64,000 nucleotides of DNA from NCBI GenBank assembly GCA_934700345.1, contig CAKUXP010000014.1:11212-75211 (forward strand), given 5' to 3'. Below, piece by piece: positions 25,120 through 34,617 of the stretch. Every line of letters starts with the position of its first letter. The stretch's first letter is position 1. Position numbers and translations under genes: made by a program. Below the pieces are notes generated by a model that worked only from the letters and a program-made list of their open reading frames with translations, was not told the DNA's origin and made no database searches. The DNA comes from an uncultured Fibrobacter sp. (GTDB taxonomy: Bacteria > Fibrobacterota > Fibrobacteria > Fibrobacterales > Fibrobacteraceae).

Positions 25120-26144
25120 TGGATGCAAAACTTCCCCTCCTGATTACGATGGGCGACCCGAATGGAGTCGGCCCGGAAATTTCGCTCAAGGCCTATCTCA
25201 AGGCGAGTCGGAAAATCAAGACCCCGATGGCGATTGTCGGCGATTTGACCGTTCTGGAACAGGCTGCGAAATTATTGAAAATCAGAAAGCATCTCGTTTT
25301 TGCCGATTCCCCGGAAGCGGTCGCGGAAGTTGCGAAACAGGGAATCCCCGTTATTGACGGCGGCGTGCGATTTGAAGAAAAGGTGCAGCCGGGAAAGATG
25401 ACGAAGGAAGCCGGCCGTGCGAGCATCGGATGGGTGCGCACGGCGACAGCACTCTGCCTTCTGAAACGCGCCAGGGCGATTGTGACGGCTCCGCTTTGCA
25501 AGGAATCTGTCGAAAAGACGGTCCCGGAATTCCAGGGCCATACGGAATTCATCGGCGAAATGTGCGGGGATCCGCATCCCGTCCTGTGCCTTGTCCATGG
25601 AAACTGGGTTGTCGCGCATGTGAGTACGCATGTTTCCCTGCGGGACGCCTGCGATCTGGTTAAGCGGGAACGCATCGAAAAGGTCGCTGTTCTCCTGAAC
25701 GGGTTCCTCAAGAAATACCGCAAGCTGAAAACGCCGAGGATCGGTGTTGCCGGTCTCAATCCCCATGCAGGCGAAGGCGGACTTTTTGGCCTGGAGGAAA
25801 TAAACGAAATTGCGCCGACGGTAAAGTCTCTCCGCAAAAAGAGAATTCACGCAGAGGGGCCGCTTCCCGGAGATGTCGTCTTTCCGCAGCTCCGGGCGGG
25901 AACCTTTGACGGCGTCATCGCGATGTATCACGACCAGGGGCACGTGGTGACGAAAACGATGCTCTTCGACCTAGGCAAGAAAAGGAAGACGTGCGGAGTC
26001 AATACGACTCTCGGACTTCCCGTTGTGCGGACGAGCGTTGACCATGGGACGGGTTTCGATATCGCGTGGAAGGGTATTGCGGACGAGCATTCCCTCATCG
26101 ATGCGCTGGAACTGGCGAATATTCTGACGGGAAAAGCACAATGA
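25116..26144 (+). CDS. pdxA: 4-hydroxythreonine-4-phosphate dehydrogenase
   Basis: A 342-residue enzyme that oxidises 4-phosphohydroxy-L-threonine in pyridoxal phosphate synthesis. It has the N-terminal ITMGDPNGVGPEI, the substrate motif FQGHTEFIGEMCG, LNPHAGEGGLFGLEE and the C-terminal MYHDQGHV and TSVDHGTGFDIAWKG, which include the metal-binding His residues. The start at 25116 (or 25119) overlaps the stop of the lipoprotein gene. Its stop overlaps the Nudix start. Confidence 0.93.
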   Translation: MMDAKLPLLITMGDPNGVGPEISLKAYLKASRKIKTPMAIVGDLTVLEQAAKLLKIRKHLVFADSPEAVAEVAKQGIPVIDGGVRFEEKVQPGKMTKEAGRASIGWVRTATALCLLKRARAIVTAPLCKESVEKTVPEFQGHTEFIGEMCGDPHPVLCLVHGNWVVAHVSTHVSLRDACDLVKRERIEKVAVLLNGFLKKYRKLKTPRIGVAGLNPHAGEGGLFGLEEINEIAPTVKSLRKKRIHAEGPLPGDVVFPQLRAGTFDGVIAMYHDQGHVVTKTMLFDLGKKRKTCGVNTTLGLPVVRTSVDHGTGFDIAWKGIADEHSLIDALELANILTGKAQ

Positions 26145-26863
26145 TCGAATACAGCTTTTCGGGTGAAATCGCCGAAGCGGACCGCCGGATAGTTTTGGAA
26201 TCCTCGCTTTTCAGGACTTGGCTTTTGCGGACGGAGAAAAAGTTCGCCATTTCGAAAATTCATTTTTCGTCGGTCGATTTCCGCTTTAACCGTCATGTTC
26301 CGCTGTTTATCAAGCTTACGGCGACGGCGACGCTTCCCGACGGGAAGCCTGTGCACGGGATAGTCCTTGTGCGGGGAAATGCTGTCGGGGTGCTGGTCGT
26401 TCTCCGTGCGGAAGGGAAGCCCTATCTCCTGCTCGTGCGCCAGCCGCGGTTTGCCATTTCGGAACCGGAATCGCTCGAAATGCCCGCCGGAATCCTCGAT
26501 TGGTCTTCGGATTTTCGAAAGGTCGCGCTTTCCGAACTGAAGGAAGAAGCGATGATCGATGCAAAGGACGATGAGCTGATCGATCTCACCGGGTTTTACA
26601 CGGGAGGCTCGCTGGACGGGCACGCCGGAAGCTGCGGACTTCTCGACGAACGCATTCGCCTGTATGCAATCGAAAGGACCGTCTCGCTTGACGAATTGCG
26701 CCGGCTAGACGGGAGAAACCAGGAATACACGAACGAAAACGAATGGATCCGGACCGTCGTTCTGCCGTATGAAGAAGCCGGGAAAATGTTTATCGACAGC
26801 AAGAACCTGGTCGCGATGTTTCTGTATGAACGCTACCTGGCATCGCAGGGCAGGCGCTTGTAA
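26141..26863 (+). CDS. Nudix hydrolase
   Basis: A 240-residue protein with a Nudix domain (about 75-235). The Nudix box reads AGILDWSSDFRKVALSELKEE with the EE metal-binding pair kept, though the REU position is SEL, so it is a divergent box of the ADP-sugar pyrophosphatase group. GFYTGGSLDGHAGSCGLLDE after it resembles the loop of the plant Nudt14/ADP-ribose pyrophosphatase relatives. The substrate is probably a nucleoside diphosphate sugar. It overlaps pdxA by 4 bp and overlaps the 3' end of the convergent PHP gene by 74 bp. Confidence 0.75.
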   Translation: MIEYSFSGEIAEADRRIVLESSLFRTWLLRTEKKFAISKIHFSSVDFRFNRHVPLFIKLTATATLPDGKPVHGIVLVRGNAVGVLVVLRAEGKPYLLLVRQPRFAISEPESLEMPAGILDWSSDFRKVALSELKEEAMIDAKDDELIDLTGFYTGGSLDGHAGSCGLLDERIRLYAIERTVSLDELRRLDGRNQEYTNENEWIRTVVLPYEEAGKMFIDSKNLVAMFLYERYLASQGRRL

Positions 26864-28328
26864 GCGCAAAGCGGCCTGAAACCGTTTCCGCCTCGGCCCG
26901 GACGTATCGGAAGCCTGAAAGCGAAATCCGGCAGGTCGCTTCGATTCCGGAAATTCTTTCTGGCGAAATAGCGAGCGGGCGTTCATGTTCGCAGGATGCG
27001 CTTTGCCCGGAGACGGTAAAGCTTTTAATCTCACCGAAATCCTCTGAACTTTTAACGTGGAACAGGACGTCTTCCCCGTCGCGTTCCCACCAGAGCGCAG
27101 GTCCGTCGGTGATGTATAGGCTTGCCGTTTGGGTCTGGATGGCGTTTAATGCGTCTTTGCCTTCGATGACGGTTCGGACATAGCCGAAAATATGGGATCG
27201 TGACCGCTTGAGCCTTAGCAGGGGAATCTTTACGCCTGTGTATTCGTTGAGGTCGCCGTGTGCATCGTTTCCGCCGAGCGGTAGCAGAAAGTTTCCCTGT
27301 TCGAGTTCCGAAATCCAGAATTCTCGTCCGAGTTTAAAGCCCCTGTCGCGCGATCCGTTCCAGAATTCCAGTCCGCGGATCGGATTTTCGCTATTTCTTT
27401 GCAGGTCCGCGGATTCCCAGTCGCCACGGTTGAAGATGAGTCGCTCGAACCATCCGATCGTTTCCTTGGGATGCGCCGCAAAGCAGGGAAGTTTCGTTTC
27501 CGAAAGGATTCGCGGAATGGAAAGGGTCGGTCGGTTGTCGAGCCATTTGCGTCCGCAGTCGCCTTCGCCGGGAATGTATTCCGGATGCCCGGGCAAAAGC
27601 AGGTGGACGTTTTTGCCTTGTGCGTTTCCGGCGGAAATTTCTTCGCCCGCGATCATTCGCGGACAGTCCGGCAATTCGGAAATTTCCTTTCGGAGAGCCT
27701 CGTAGCGGGCTTTGGCATCGGCGCGGACCATGTAATCGCTTTCTTCAAAGGCGAAGTCGTAGGAATGGTCGGTGCAAAAGACAAAATCCAGCCCGACAGC
27801 CTTTGCCGCTTTCTGCAAGACGGCAGGGGAAACCCCGAATTCGACCGGGTCCGCGGAATAATGCGTGTGTGCGTGGACGTCTCCCGCGATAAATCCTTCC
27901 GGCTTGGGAACGCTTTCCTTCAAGACGCAAATGCGTAGCGGCGAATTTTTTAATCCGCTCAGGTTGAAGCGCCGGATGCGTTTTTTCCTGCTCCCGATGG
28001 AAATTTTGACCGAAGCTTCGACTTCGTATTTTCCGGGAGGGAACTTTCCGCAATCGACGGAGAAAAAGCGGAAAGGCTCGGCGACTTTTTTTTGAAGTTC
28101 CCGGATTTTTTCGAGGCGGAAGCCGGGTGCGGTAAACGTGGCGGAAAAGGATTCCAGGGTGACGGGAAAGCGGTTCGCTTCGCGGACAACGATGAACACC
28201 GTGACATTTTCCCCCGGAACAATCTGGAAAGGCGCGTCAAGGATGATTTCCGGCTCTTTCTTGTAGAGGAGCGACCACGGAAGCTTGAACTTGTAATGCA
28301 TTTCCGCGTAATCGGGCGAAAAAATCAT
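26790..28328 (-). CDS. PHP-domain phosphoesterase (CehA/McbA-like)
   Basis: A 512-residue cytoplasmic protein. A beta-rich N-terminal region (1-145) precedes a PHP domain: GDVHAHTHYSADP (about 149-161) with the first metal His pair, FCTDHSYDFAFEESDY, IAGEEIS, FAAHPKETIGW and LPLGGNDAHGDLN complete the ligand set of CehA/McbA-type metal-dependent hydrolases. The C-terminal 90 residues are beta-rich. The start ATG at 28328 overlaps the stop of the upstream barrel gene (ATGA); longer in-frame extensions run into that gene. Substrate unknown. Confidence 0.75.
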   Translation of the reverse strand: MIFSPDYAEMHYKFKLPWSLLYKKEPEIILDAPFQIVPGENVTVFIVVREANRFPVTLESFSATFTAPGFRLEKIRELQKKVAEPFRFFSVDCGKFPPGKYEVEASVKISIGSRKKRIRRFNLSGLKNSPLRICVLKESVPKPEGFIAGDVHAHTHYSADPVEFGVSPAVLQKAAKAVGLDFVFCTDHSYDFAFEESDYMVRADAKARYEALRKEISELPDCPRMIAGEEISAGNAQGKNVHLLLPGHPEYIPGEGDCGRKWLDNRPTLSIPRILSETKLPCFAAHPKETIGWFERLIFNRGDWESADLQRNSENPIRGLEFWNGSRDRGFKLGREFWISELEQGNFLLPLGGNDAHGDLNEYTGVKIPLLRLKRSRSHIFGYVRTVIEGKDALNAIQTQTASLYITDGPALWWERDGEDVLFHVKSSEDFGEIKSFTVSGQSASCEHERPLAISPERISGIEATCRISLSGFRYVRAEAETVSGRFALTSACPAMPGSVHTETSRPGSCCR

Positions 28329-29122
28329 TCTTTTGTCCGGTTGATGACGCCTAGGCTGAAGCGGAATTGCAGCTGGAGACCGCCTAGGTCCCATTTCGCC
28401 TTGTCGGCATCGCGGTCGGGGACGACTTTTGAAAAGGGGGCGTCCGCCCGGACGATGATTCTCGAATATCCGATATCCCCGTAAATGTGGATGTTCTTCC
28501 ATGTGGTGACAAGGTAGCCTAGGCTTATCCCGAAGCCGTTTCCGAGAAGGGATTCCTTGGCGTCGAGATGTCCCCAACTCGAATAGATTTCTGTCCCGGG
28601 AAGCATCCAGTACCAGCGAAGCGATACGCTGAAAAGGCTTGCGTTCGAAATGGAAATCAGGTCTTCCGGGATGGCGATGCGGTATTCTAGGTAGAGCGGA
28701 AACCCCTGGAGCGTATAGCTGTAATTGTGGATCCTGTCCCTTCTGTCGGTGACGACAACCGATTCGTTGTCGTAGATGTAGCCGAATCCCGCACTGACAA
28801 AATGCCCGTTTCTCCACTGGAGCTGCAAGCCGGCGGTCACCGGGAAACAGAAGTTCACCTTCTGGAAATCCTGCTTGGAAACGTAGCTGCTTTCGGCCTC
28901 GGTCAGGGCCTGTTCTCGGAAATGCCGGTAGGCGGTATCGACTGCCGCCTGGAATCTGTCGCGGCTATCGAAACTCAGAAACGAAATGGATGGCTGGACA
29001 AAAAAGGAGAGGATGCTCCGGTCCTCGGTTCCTGACGATGGTTTTCTCGTGTCCGGGAGACCGGCTTCCGCTGCGAAGGCAGAGGCGCAAAGCGCGGCGA
29101 ATGCGAAGAAAAAACGCTTCAA
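28325..29122 (-). CDS. Outer-membrane beta-barrel protein
   Basis: A 265-residue protein with a signal peptide ending AFAAEA (about residue 20). The rest shows amphipathic strands with aromatic ends, such as GHFVSAGFGYIYDNESVVV and GNGFGISLGYLVTTWKNIHIYG, and ends in a phenylalanine-rich strand QLQFRFSLGV. This is a small barrel of about ten strands with no named family recognised. It lies 2 bp after the BamD-like gene and overlaps the PHP gene. Confidence 0.65.
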   Translation of the reverse strand: MKRFFFAFAALCASAFAAEAGLPDTRKPSSGTEDRSILSFFVQPSISFLSFDSRDRFQAAVDTAYRHFREQALTEAESSYVSKQDFQKVNFCFPVTAGLQLQWRNGHFVSAGFGYIYDNESVVVTDRRDRIHNYSYTLQGFPLYLEYRIAIPEDLISISNASLFSVSLRWYWMLPGTEIYSSWGHLDAKESLLGNGFGISLGYLVTTWKNIHIYGDIGYSRIIVRADAPFSKVVPDRDADKAKWDLGGLQLQFRFSLGVINRTKE

Positions 29123-29124
29123 TC

Positions 29125-30006
29125 CTATTCCTCGTCCTCGTCGTCGGGATGCGCTTCCGCTTCGTCCCGAGCCTCTTCCTTGGCGAGGAGCTTTTCTTTC
29201 TGCTCCTTTTCAATGCGCCTCTGGAATTTCTTTTCCAACCGGCTGATGTAGGTTTCTTGGGACTTGACGGATTCGATGCGCTTCTGGATGCTGTCGGGGA
29301 CGGTGTTTTTGTAATTATCCAGATAGAATCTAGCTGTTTCGAACTGGTCGAGTTCCGCGTAGCTTTGAACTAAAAGGACGAGCGCCTCGGGACGTCGCTT
29401 GCTTTTCGGGTAGAGATCTAGGAACTCCTTCATGTAGATGGCTGTGGATTGCGGATGTCCGAGCTTGTGGTAGAGCTTTCCCACCCGGTAGTCGCGTTCC
29501 GCTCGGCGTTCGAGGAGAAGGTTCAGGTAGTGGTTCACGGAATCGGTGAGCGGGGATTCCGGGTAGTTCGAGGCGAACTTTTCGAAGTCGCGCATCGCAA
29601 GCGTCGTATTGGTCTCGTCGCGGTCGATGTTGTATTCGATATTGAACGCGGACACCGCCTTCCGGAATTCGGCGGTCTCGACAAAGGGGGAACTCGGAAA
29701 ATTGTTCGCGAAGCTTCCGTATTCGCCACGGGCTTCGAGCCATTCTTCTAGGTTGAAGTAGCTTTCCGCAAGGAGAAACTGGGTCTGTTCCATGTATCCC
29801 GTTCCGACGCACAGGTTCAGGATTTCTTCGAGCGGTCCTTTGACCCGGCTGTAATGCCCGGCCTTGAAATCCCTGTCGGCGGCGTCAAAGCGGTTCTTGC
29901 ACATCTGCGTCCTGTCTCCGCCGCCTTCGCTCGATGAGCACGCGGAAATCAGAATCGCGGAGATGGCTAGGATGGCGAAAATCGGAAAGTGTTTGTTTGT
30001 GCGCAT
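29125..30006 (-). CDS. BamD/YfiO-like TPR lipoprotein
   Basis: A 293-residue lipoprotein with lipobox ILISAC (Cys about 23), then repeated helix pairs: MEQTQFLLAESYFNLEEW, FEKFASNYPESPLTDSVNHY, IYMKEFLDLYPKSKRRPEAL. These are the TPR-like units of BamD-type outer-membrane assembly lipoproteins. The last 50 residues are a charged helix and an acidic tail. An in-frame TTG at 30039 is possible, but ATG 30006 begins the signal peptide properly. It is divergent from lptF with 64 bp between starts. No other Bam gene is near, so it could be a paralogue. Confidence 0.7.
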   Translation of the reverse strand: MRTNKHFPIFAILAISAILISACSSSEGGGDRTQMCKNRFDAADRDFKAGHYSRVKGPLEEILNLCVGTGYMEQTQFLLAESYFNLEEWLEARGEYGSFANNFPSSPFVETAEFRKAVSAFNIEYNIDRDETNTTLAMRDFEKFASNYPESPLTDSVNHYLNLLLERRAERDYRVGKLYHKLGHPQSTAIYMKEFLDLYPKSKRRPEALVLLVQSYAELDQFETARFYLDNYKNTVPDSIQKRIESVKSQETYISRLEKKFQRRIEKEQKEKLLAKEEARDEAEAHPDDEDEE

Positions 30007-30070
30007 TGGTCCGTCTTGGATATGATGGAACGTTTTCAAGTTGCTAAATTAGCAAAAACAAATTCAGAAA

Positions 30071-31492
30071 ATGTCTATGACTCTTGTGCGGTATGTGCTG
30101 AAGGAACATGTTGCGCCTTTTTTCCTGGCGCTGTTTGTCATCACGTTCCTCTTTGTCGTGGATTTTCTGGTGATGATTCTTGACAATGTCCTCTCTAAGG
30201 GGCTTCCCGCCTCGACTGTCCTTGAAATTTTTTTGCTGAACATTGCGTGGATGCTTTCCCTGTCGGTTCCGATGGCTGTCCTCGTGGCGTGCCTCATGGC
30301 TTTTGGGCGGCTTTCGGGAGACCAGGAAATCACGGCGATGAAGGCTGCCGGCGTTTCCCCCCTGTCCATCATGCGCCCGGTGCTTCTCGTCGGCGTCCTG
30401 ATTTCGGAATTGCTGATTCTTTTCAACAACTGGGTCTTGCCCGAAGCGAACCACAGGTCCGTGGAGTTGATGAGCGCCGTTTCGCGCAAGAAACCCCATG
30501 CCTTTATTGACGCGGGAAAGCTGACAACCCAGTTTCCGGGTGTGCAACTCTGGGTGGAACGCATCGACCCTTTAACGGGAACGCTTTACGGAATCCAGAT
30601 CTTTGAAACGGAAGGAAAGGGACCGCCGCGAATCGTCTTGGCGGACAGCGCGACGATGGAGTATGCGGATAACGGGGCAACGCTGATGCTCCGGCTCAAG
30701 AGCGGGGAAAACCATATCGCGGACAAGGACGATCCGGCAAACTATTTCCGCATCCGGTTCTCTTCGGAGGATTTTGCCGTGAAGAACGTAAACGACCGCC
30801 TAGAACGCCGCAACCGAAAATATCGAAGCGATCGCGAAATGCCTGTCGAAATGATGCTCGAAGTCATCGAGGAGGCAAAGAGAAACGAAGAGCGTATTGT
30901 CGAGGAAAGCCGGGAAACGCTTTTTCCCGACCTTTCCCGTCTTCGGAAGCTCGCCTTGGGAGATTCGATTGTTCCAAGGGATTTTTCCAAAGAACTGCCT
31001 TTGGATTCGCTTCGCCATGTCCGTGCCTTGCGGGATGTCTCGGTGGCGGAACGTACGCGGTCGCGCCTTGTCCATCGGACATCGGAACGCATCCTGAACG
31101 AGAAAAAACGCCAGGCGCAGTACTGGGTCGAGGTACACAAGAAGTTCAGCACGAGCGTCGCCTGCATTGTCTTTGTCCTCATCGGCGCGCCGCTCGGAAT
31201 CATGGCCCGCAAGGGCGGAATCGGTACGGGAATCATCTACAGCATCGCGTTTTTCGTACTCTATTGGGTCTGCCTCATCGGTGGCGAAAATCTGGCGGAC
31301 AGGCTCATCGTCTCCCCGGTCATCGCCATGTGGATTTCGAATGCCATCATCGGAGCGTTCGGCATCTTCCTTATGTGGAAGATGTATCTTGACCGCTATT
31401 CGGGAACGACGCCCGCTTCGCGGGTGAAGCATTTCTTCGGGAAAGCTTTCCGCCGTTTCAAAGGGCGCGCTTCGGAGAAAAACGCAAAATGA
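30071..31492 (+). CDS. lptF: LPS export permease LptF-like
   Basis: A 473-residue YjgP/YjgQ-family protein. Three membrane helices open it (about 15-35, 55-75, 100-122), with LVACLMAFGRLSGDQEITAMKAAGVS between the second and third, a soluble beta-jellyroll region in the middle, and three more helices at the end (FSTSVACIVFVLIGAPLGI onward). It is longer than E. coli LptF because of a charged insert about residues 235-345. With LptG it forms the inner-membrane part of the LPS transporter. lptG overlaps it by 4 bp. Confidence 0.88.
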   Translation: MSMTLVRYVLKEHVAPFFLALFVITFLFVVDFLVMILDNVLSKGLPASTVLEIFLLNIAWMLSLSVPMAVLVACLMAFGRLSGDQEITAMKAAGVSPLSIMRPVLLVGVLISELLILFNNWVLPEANHRSVELMSAVSRKKPHAFIDAGKLTTQFPGVQLWVERIDPLTGTLYGIQIFETEGKGPPRIVLADSATMEYADNGATLMLRLKSGENHIADKDDPANYFRIRFSSEDFAVKNVNDRLERRNRKYRSDREMPVEMMLEVIEEAKRNEERIVEESRETLFPDLSRLRKLALGDSIVPRDFSKELPLDSLRHVRALRDVSVAERTRSRLVHRTSERILNEKKRQAQYWVEVHKKFSTSVACIVFVLIGAPLGIMARKGGIGTGIIYSIAFFVLYWVCLIGGENLADRLIVSPVIAMWISNAIIGAFGIFLMWKMYLDRYSGTTPASRVKHFFGKAFRRFKGRASEKNAK

Positions 31493-32733
31493 AATTTTCC
31501 CGCTATCTGGTGCTCCATTTTTTGAAGATGTTCCTGCTCGTGCTTCTCGGTGCGGTTTTCATGTTCATCGTCATCGATTTTGTCGGAAACATTCGCACAT
31601 GGCTCGCTCGGGACCTTCTGGATGCGAAGGCTTATTACCTAGCCTATCTTCCCTATATCGTCTATCTGGTGACGCCTGTCGCGCTTTTCATCGGTGTTGT
31701 CGCTTCGGTGGGGAACATGTCGCGGCACCTGGAAATCATGGCTATCCAACAGTCGGGAAGAAGCCCGTTCCGAGCCCTCGTTCCCGTGTTTCTTGTCGGC
31801 GCGCTGGTCACGGCGTTCTCGTTTTACCTGGATGCGAAAGTCCTGCCGGATGCAAACCACAGCCGTTACAAGATAATGGAGCCAATGTCGCAGCAGCGCA
31901 AGGACCCTCGGATTCGGGACAAGCGGGATTTCGTGTACATTTCCGGTGACAAGACCAGCTGGTTTATGCGGTCGTATGGCGGAGCGACAAAAATGGGTCG
32001 GGACGTCGTCCTCTTGATTTACCGCGATGGCGATCTGTACGAACGCTTCGATGCGCGGAGACTCCGCTGGATAGAACCCGATACGGTTTTCGCAAAGGCG
32101 TCTGGAGAAACGGAAAATACCGCAACGACCGGGCGGAAGCCGGCAAACAGGCTGAAACTGGACAGTATCCGGGAAAAGTCCGCCGCGAATCGGGACTCGG
32201 GAAAAATTTCTCCGGCGGGGACGATCGTGTCCATCGAACCGGGCTACTGGCGCTTCGAAGACGGCTACGAGCGTACATTCCTAAAAGACGGAACGGTCGA
32301 AACGAGGCACTTTGTCCGGGAAAGCCTCAAGGGGAAAACATCGCTCCTGCCGGAGGATTTCCTGGACGAGCGGCAACGTGGCGACGAGATGGACGCGAAG
32401 ACCATCTTGCGGAAAATCGAGGTGCAGAAGAGATCCGGCGAAAATACGAGCAAGCTGGAGACAGCGTACTACTTCAAGTTTTCCGGCTCGATGATGAACT
32501 TTATTGTTCTGCTTATCGGCGCGGCCTTGGCGCATCGCTTTAACCGAAACGGAGGGCTTTCCCAGAAATTCGGGCTTGGGATTCTTCTCGTATTTAGCTA
32601 TTATGTAGTGATACGGATTGGACTGAAGATGGGTGAGAACGGTGCGCTTTATCCTGTCCTCGGAGCCTGGATAGGACACATTGTCTTTGCGACGATCGCT
32701 CTTTGGGTGCTATACCGCTCTTTCCGTCTATAA
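31489..32733 (+). CDS. lptG: LPS export permease LptG-like
   Basis: A 414-residue partner of LptF with the same six-helix plus jellyroll layout: MFLLVLLGAVFMFIVIDFVG first, LEIMAIQQSGRSPFRALVPV after the second helix, and MNFIVLLIGAALAHRFNRNGGL before the last pair. Start overlaps the lptF stop as ATGA. Together they feed LPS to LptB-driven export. Confidence 0.87.
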   Translation: MKFSRYLVLHFLKMFLLVLLGAVFMFIVIDFVGNIRTWLARDLLDAKAYYLAYLPYIVYLVTPVALFIGVVASVGNMSRHLEIMAIQQSGRSPFRALVPVFLVGALVTAFSFYLDAKVLPDANHSRYKIMEPMSQQRKDPRIRDKRDFVYISGDKTSWFMRSYGGATKMGRDVVLLIYRDGDLYERFDARRLRWIEPDTVFAKASGETENTATTGRKPANRLKLDSIREKSAANRDSGKISPAGTIVSIEPGYWRFEDGYERTFLKDGTVETRHFVRESLKGKTSLLPEDFLDERQRGDEMDAKTILRKIEVQKRSGENTSKLETAYYFKFSGSMMNFIVLLIGAALAHRFNRNGGLSQKFGLGILLVFSYYVVIRIGLKMGENGALYPVLGAWIGHIVFATIALWVLYRSFRL

Positions 32734-32748
32734 ATTTCGGGTGGATGC

Positions 32749-34614
32749 ATGTCGAATATCTTGTTTGTCGTCTTTGGCCTTCTGATCGGCCTCTCGTTTC
32801 GTGGGGGCGTATTCCTGCTTGCGATTCCGTTCGCTCTGGTTTCCCTGGTGCTCGCCTGGCTGAACCGGTCGGCGGTTTCCGCTACGCCGGATAAGTCTTC
32901 GGGGGCGATTCCTGTCTTGCGCTCCGGTCGCACGACCGACATGACGGCGTTCGGGAAAATTTTACGCCCGGCGATGACGCAGACAGGACCGGTTTTCGTT
33001 GCAAAGGACATGTTTAGCGCCTATCCCGGGGATGGGGAAGCCGCCTTTGACAAGCTAAACGGCAACGAAATCTGGACAAAGCTCGAACAGGACCTGGATT
33101 CCGTCTATCGTTCATCCCTCGAAGCATTGCGCCGTCTGATCCCCTCGGCGCATTCCGTTCTCCTGCTTTTAAAGTCGGATCGAAAATTCTTTATCGTGCG
33201 GGCTTTTGCGTCCGAATCGGAAAACGAGATCAACCGGAGCGCCCAGATTGCGGATTGTTCGGGGGTGGTCGGACAGCTGGCGGGGCGGGAAGTCGCAAGG
33301 ATTCTGGAGGGAGACCTTCCGAACGGGAAGAGTCTCGGATACTATGCGGTAAATGTCGCAGTCCATTCGGTGGCGGGAGTCCCGATCTTTAACGAAAAGA
33401 AGGAACGGGTCGGTGCGCTGGTCGTGGATTCCCTGGAGCGCAACGCCTTTCTTCCGGGCCAGATTTCCTCGCTCGAAAGCTTTGCATCGCTTTTTTACAT
33501 GCTCACGTACAAGTGCTACACGTCGGCTGCGAATTACCGGGAAAAGAAGAAATTCTACGAACTTTCCGCCTACCAGCAGCGCTTTTTCAAGACGACGCTT
33601 CTCCGTGACACTTACAAGGAAATCTTTGAATACGTAAGCAAGAACTTTGTTGCGGAACGCATCATGATTCTGGTCTTTCATCCGGAAAAGGATGAGGGGA
33701 CGGTCGCCTTTTGCCGCGGCGAGGACGAGGAAATTTTCGAAGGCATGAAGTTCTCTCTGTCGGACAAGGGAATCCTTCCGCTTGCGATGATGCAGCACTG
33801 CGCCATGGAGCGCGTTTTCAACGGGCGCTCGGAATATGTTCCGCGCATCACCGATCAGGAGCCGAGGAACAATTCGCTCCGCTATCTGTTTGTCCAGCCT
33901 AGTTCCATGACGATGCACAACGCGGCTCTCAACGAACCTTCCGAGCTAGCCATCTGCCTAGAACGCCGGTATGCGCAGAACTTCGACCAGCTTGAAAAGG
34001 ACCTGCTCCGCTTTATGGTGAACATCGCCTACTTCGCCTACCAGCGCGGGATGCAGTTCGAGCACGAACAGTTCGAAATCTACCACGATGCGCTTACCGG
34101 GCTTTTGAACCGCCGCACGATCGACGAGGAGATCGTCAAGCTCGACAACTCCCGTGGCGAAAAGAATATCGGCGTGATGATGATGGATATCGACCACTTC
34201 AAGCATATCAACGATACTTACGGACACCAGGCGGGAGACGTCGTTCTTAAGGAAATCGCTTCCCGGATTTCATCGGTTGCCGCGGTGGGGAAGAACCTGC
34301 TTGCGCGCTATGGCGGCGAGGAATTTTTCGTGGCGATTCCGGATGCGACGGAAGATGCGCTGATGACCTTGGCGGAGAACATCCGTCAGGCGGTTTGCAA
34401 GGCGCCTTTCGACATTCACCTCGGGACGCCGATCGACGTTTCGGTGAGCATCGGGTGTTTCCTTGTAACGGATGAGTTCCAGGGGGAAATGTCCCGAGCT
34501 GTCCAGTATGCGGACGAGGCGCTTTACAGCGCAAAGGAAAACGGGCGGAATCGGGTCGTCCGATACGAAAGCCGGACCTTTGAACCGGAACCGGATACGG
34601 CGGAGAGCGTCTAG
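32749..34614 (+). CDS. Diguanylate cyclase with GAF-like domain
   Basis: A 621-residue protein. Two N-terminal hydrophobic segments (about 2-20, 22-40) anchor it. A GAF-like sensor (about 105-245) holds ADCSGVVGQLAGREV and VAGVPIFNEKKERVGALVVDS. A second GAF-like stretch may follow (about 275-440). The GGDEF domain (about 450-605) has the metal-binding MDIDHFKHINDTYGH, the active loop GGEEF and the DEALYSAKENGRNRV closing motif. It should make cyclic di-GMP. The gene follows lptG by 15 bp and precedes the symporter by 3 bp. Confidence 0.85.
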   Translation: MSNILFVVFGLLIGLSFRGGVFLLAIPFALVSLVLAWLNRSAVSATPDKSSGAIPVLRSGRTTDMTAFGKILRPAMTQTGPVFVAKDMFSAYPGDGEAAFDKLNGNEIWTKLEQDLDSVYRSSLEALRRLIPSAHSVLLLLKSDRKFFIVRAFASESENEINRSAQIADCSGVVGQLAGREVARILEGDLPNGKSLGYYAVNVAVHSVAGVPIFNEKKERVGALVVDSLERNAFLPGQISSLESFASLFYMLTYKCYTSAANYREKKKFYELSAYQQRFFKTTLLRDTYKEIFEYVSKNFVAERIMILVFHPEKDEGTVAFCRGEDEEIFEGMKFSLSDKGILPLAMMQHCAMERVFNGRSEYVPRITDQEPRNNSLRYLFVQPSSMTMHNAALNEPSELAICLERRYAQNFDQLEKDLLRFMVNIAYFAYQRGMQFEHEQFEIYHDALTGLLNRRTIDEEIVKLDNSRGEKNIGVMMMDIDHFKHINDTYGHQAGDVVLKEIASRISSVAAVGKNLLARYGGEEFFVAIPDATEDALMTLAENIRQAVCKAPFDIHLGTPIDVSVSIGCFLVTDEFQGEMSRAVQYADEALYSAKENGRNRVVRYESRTFEPEPDTAESV

Positions 34615-34617
34615 GCG

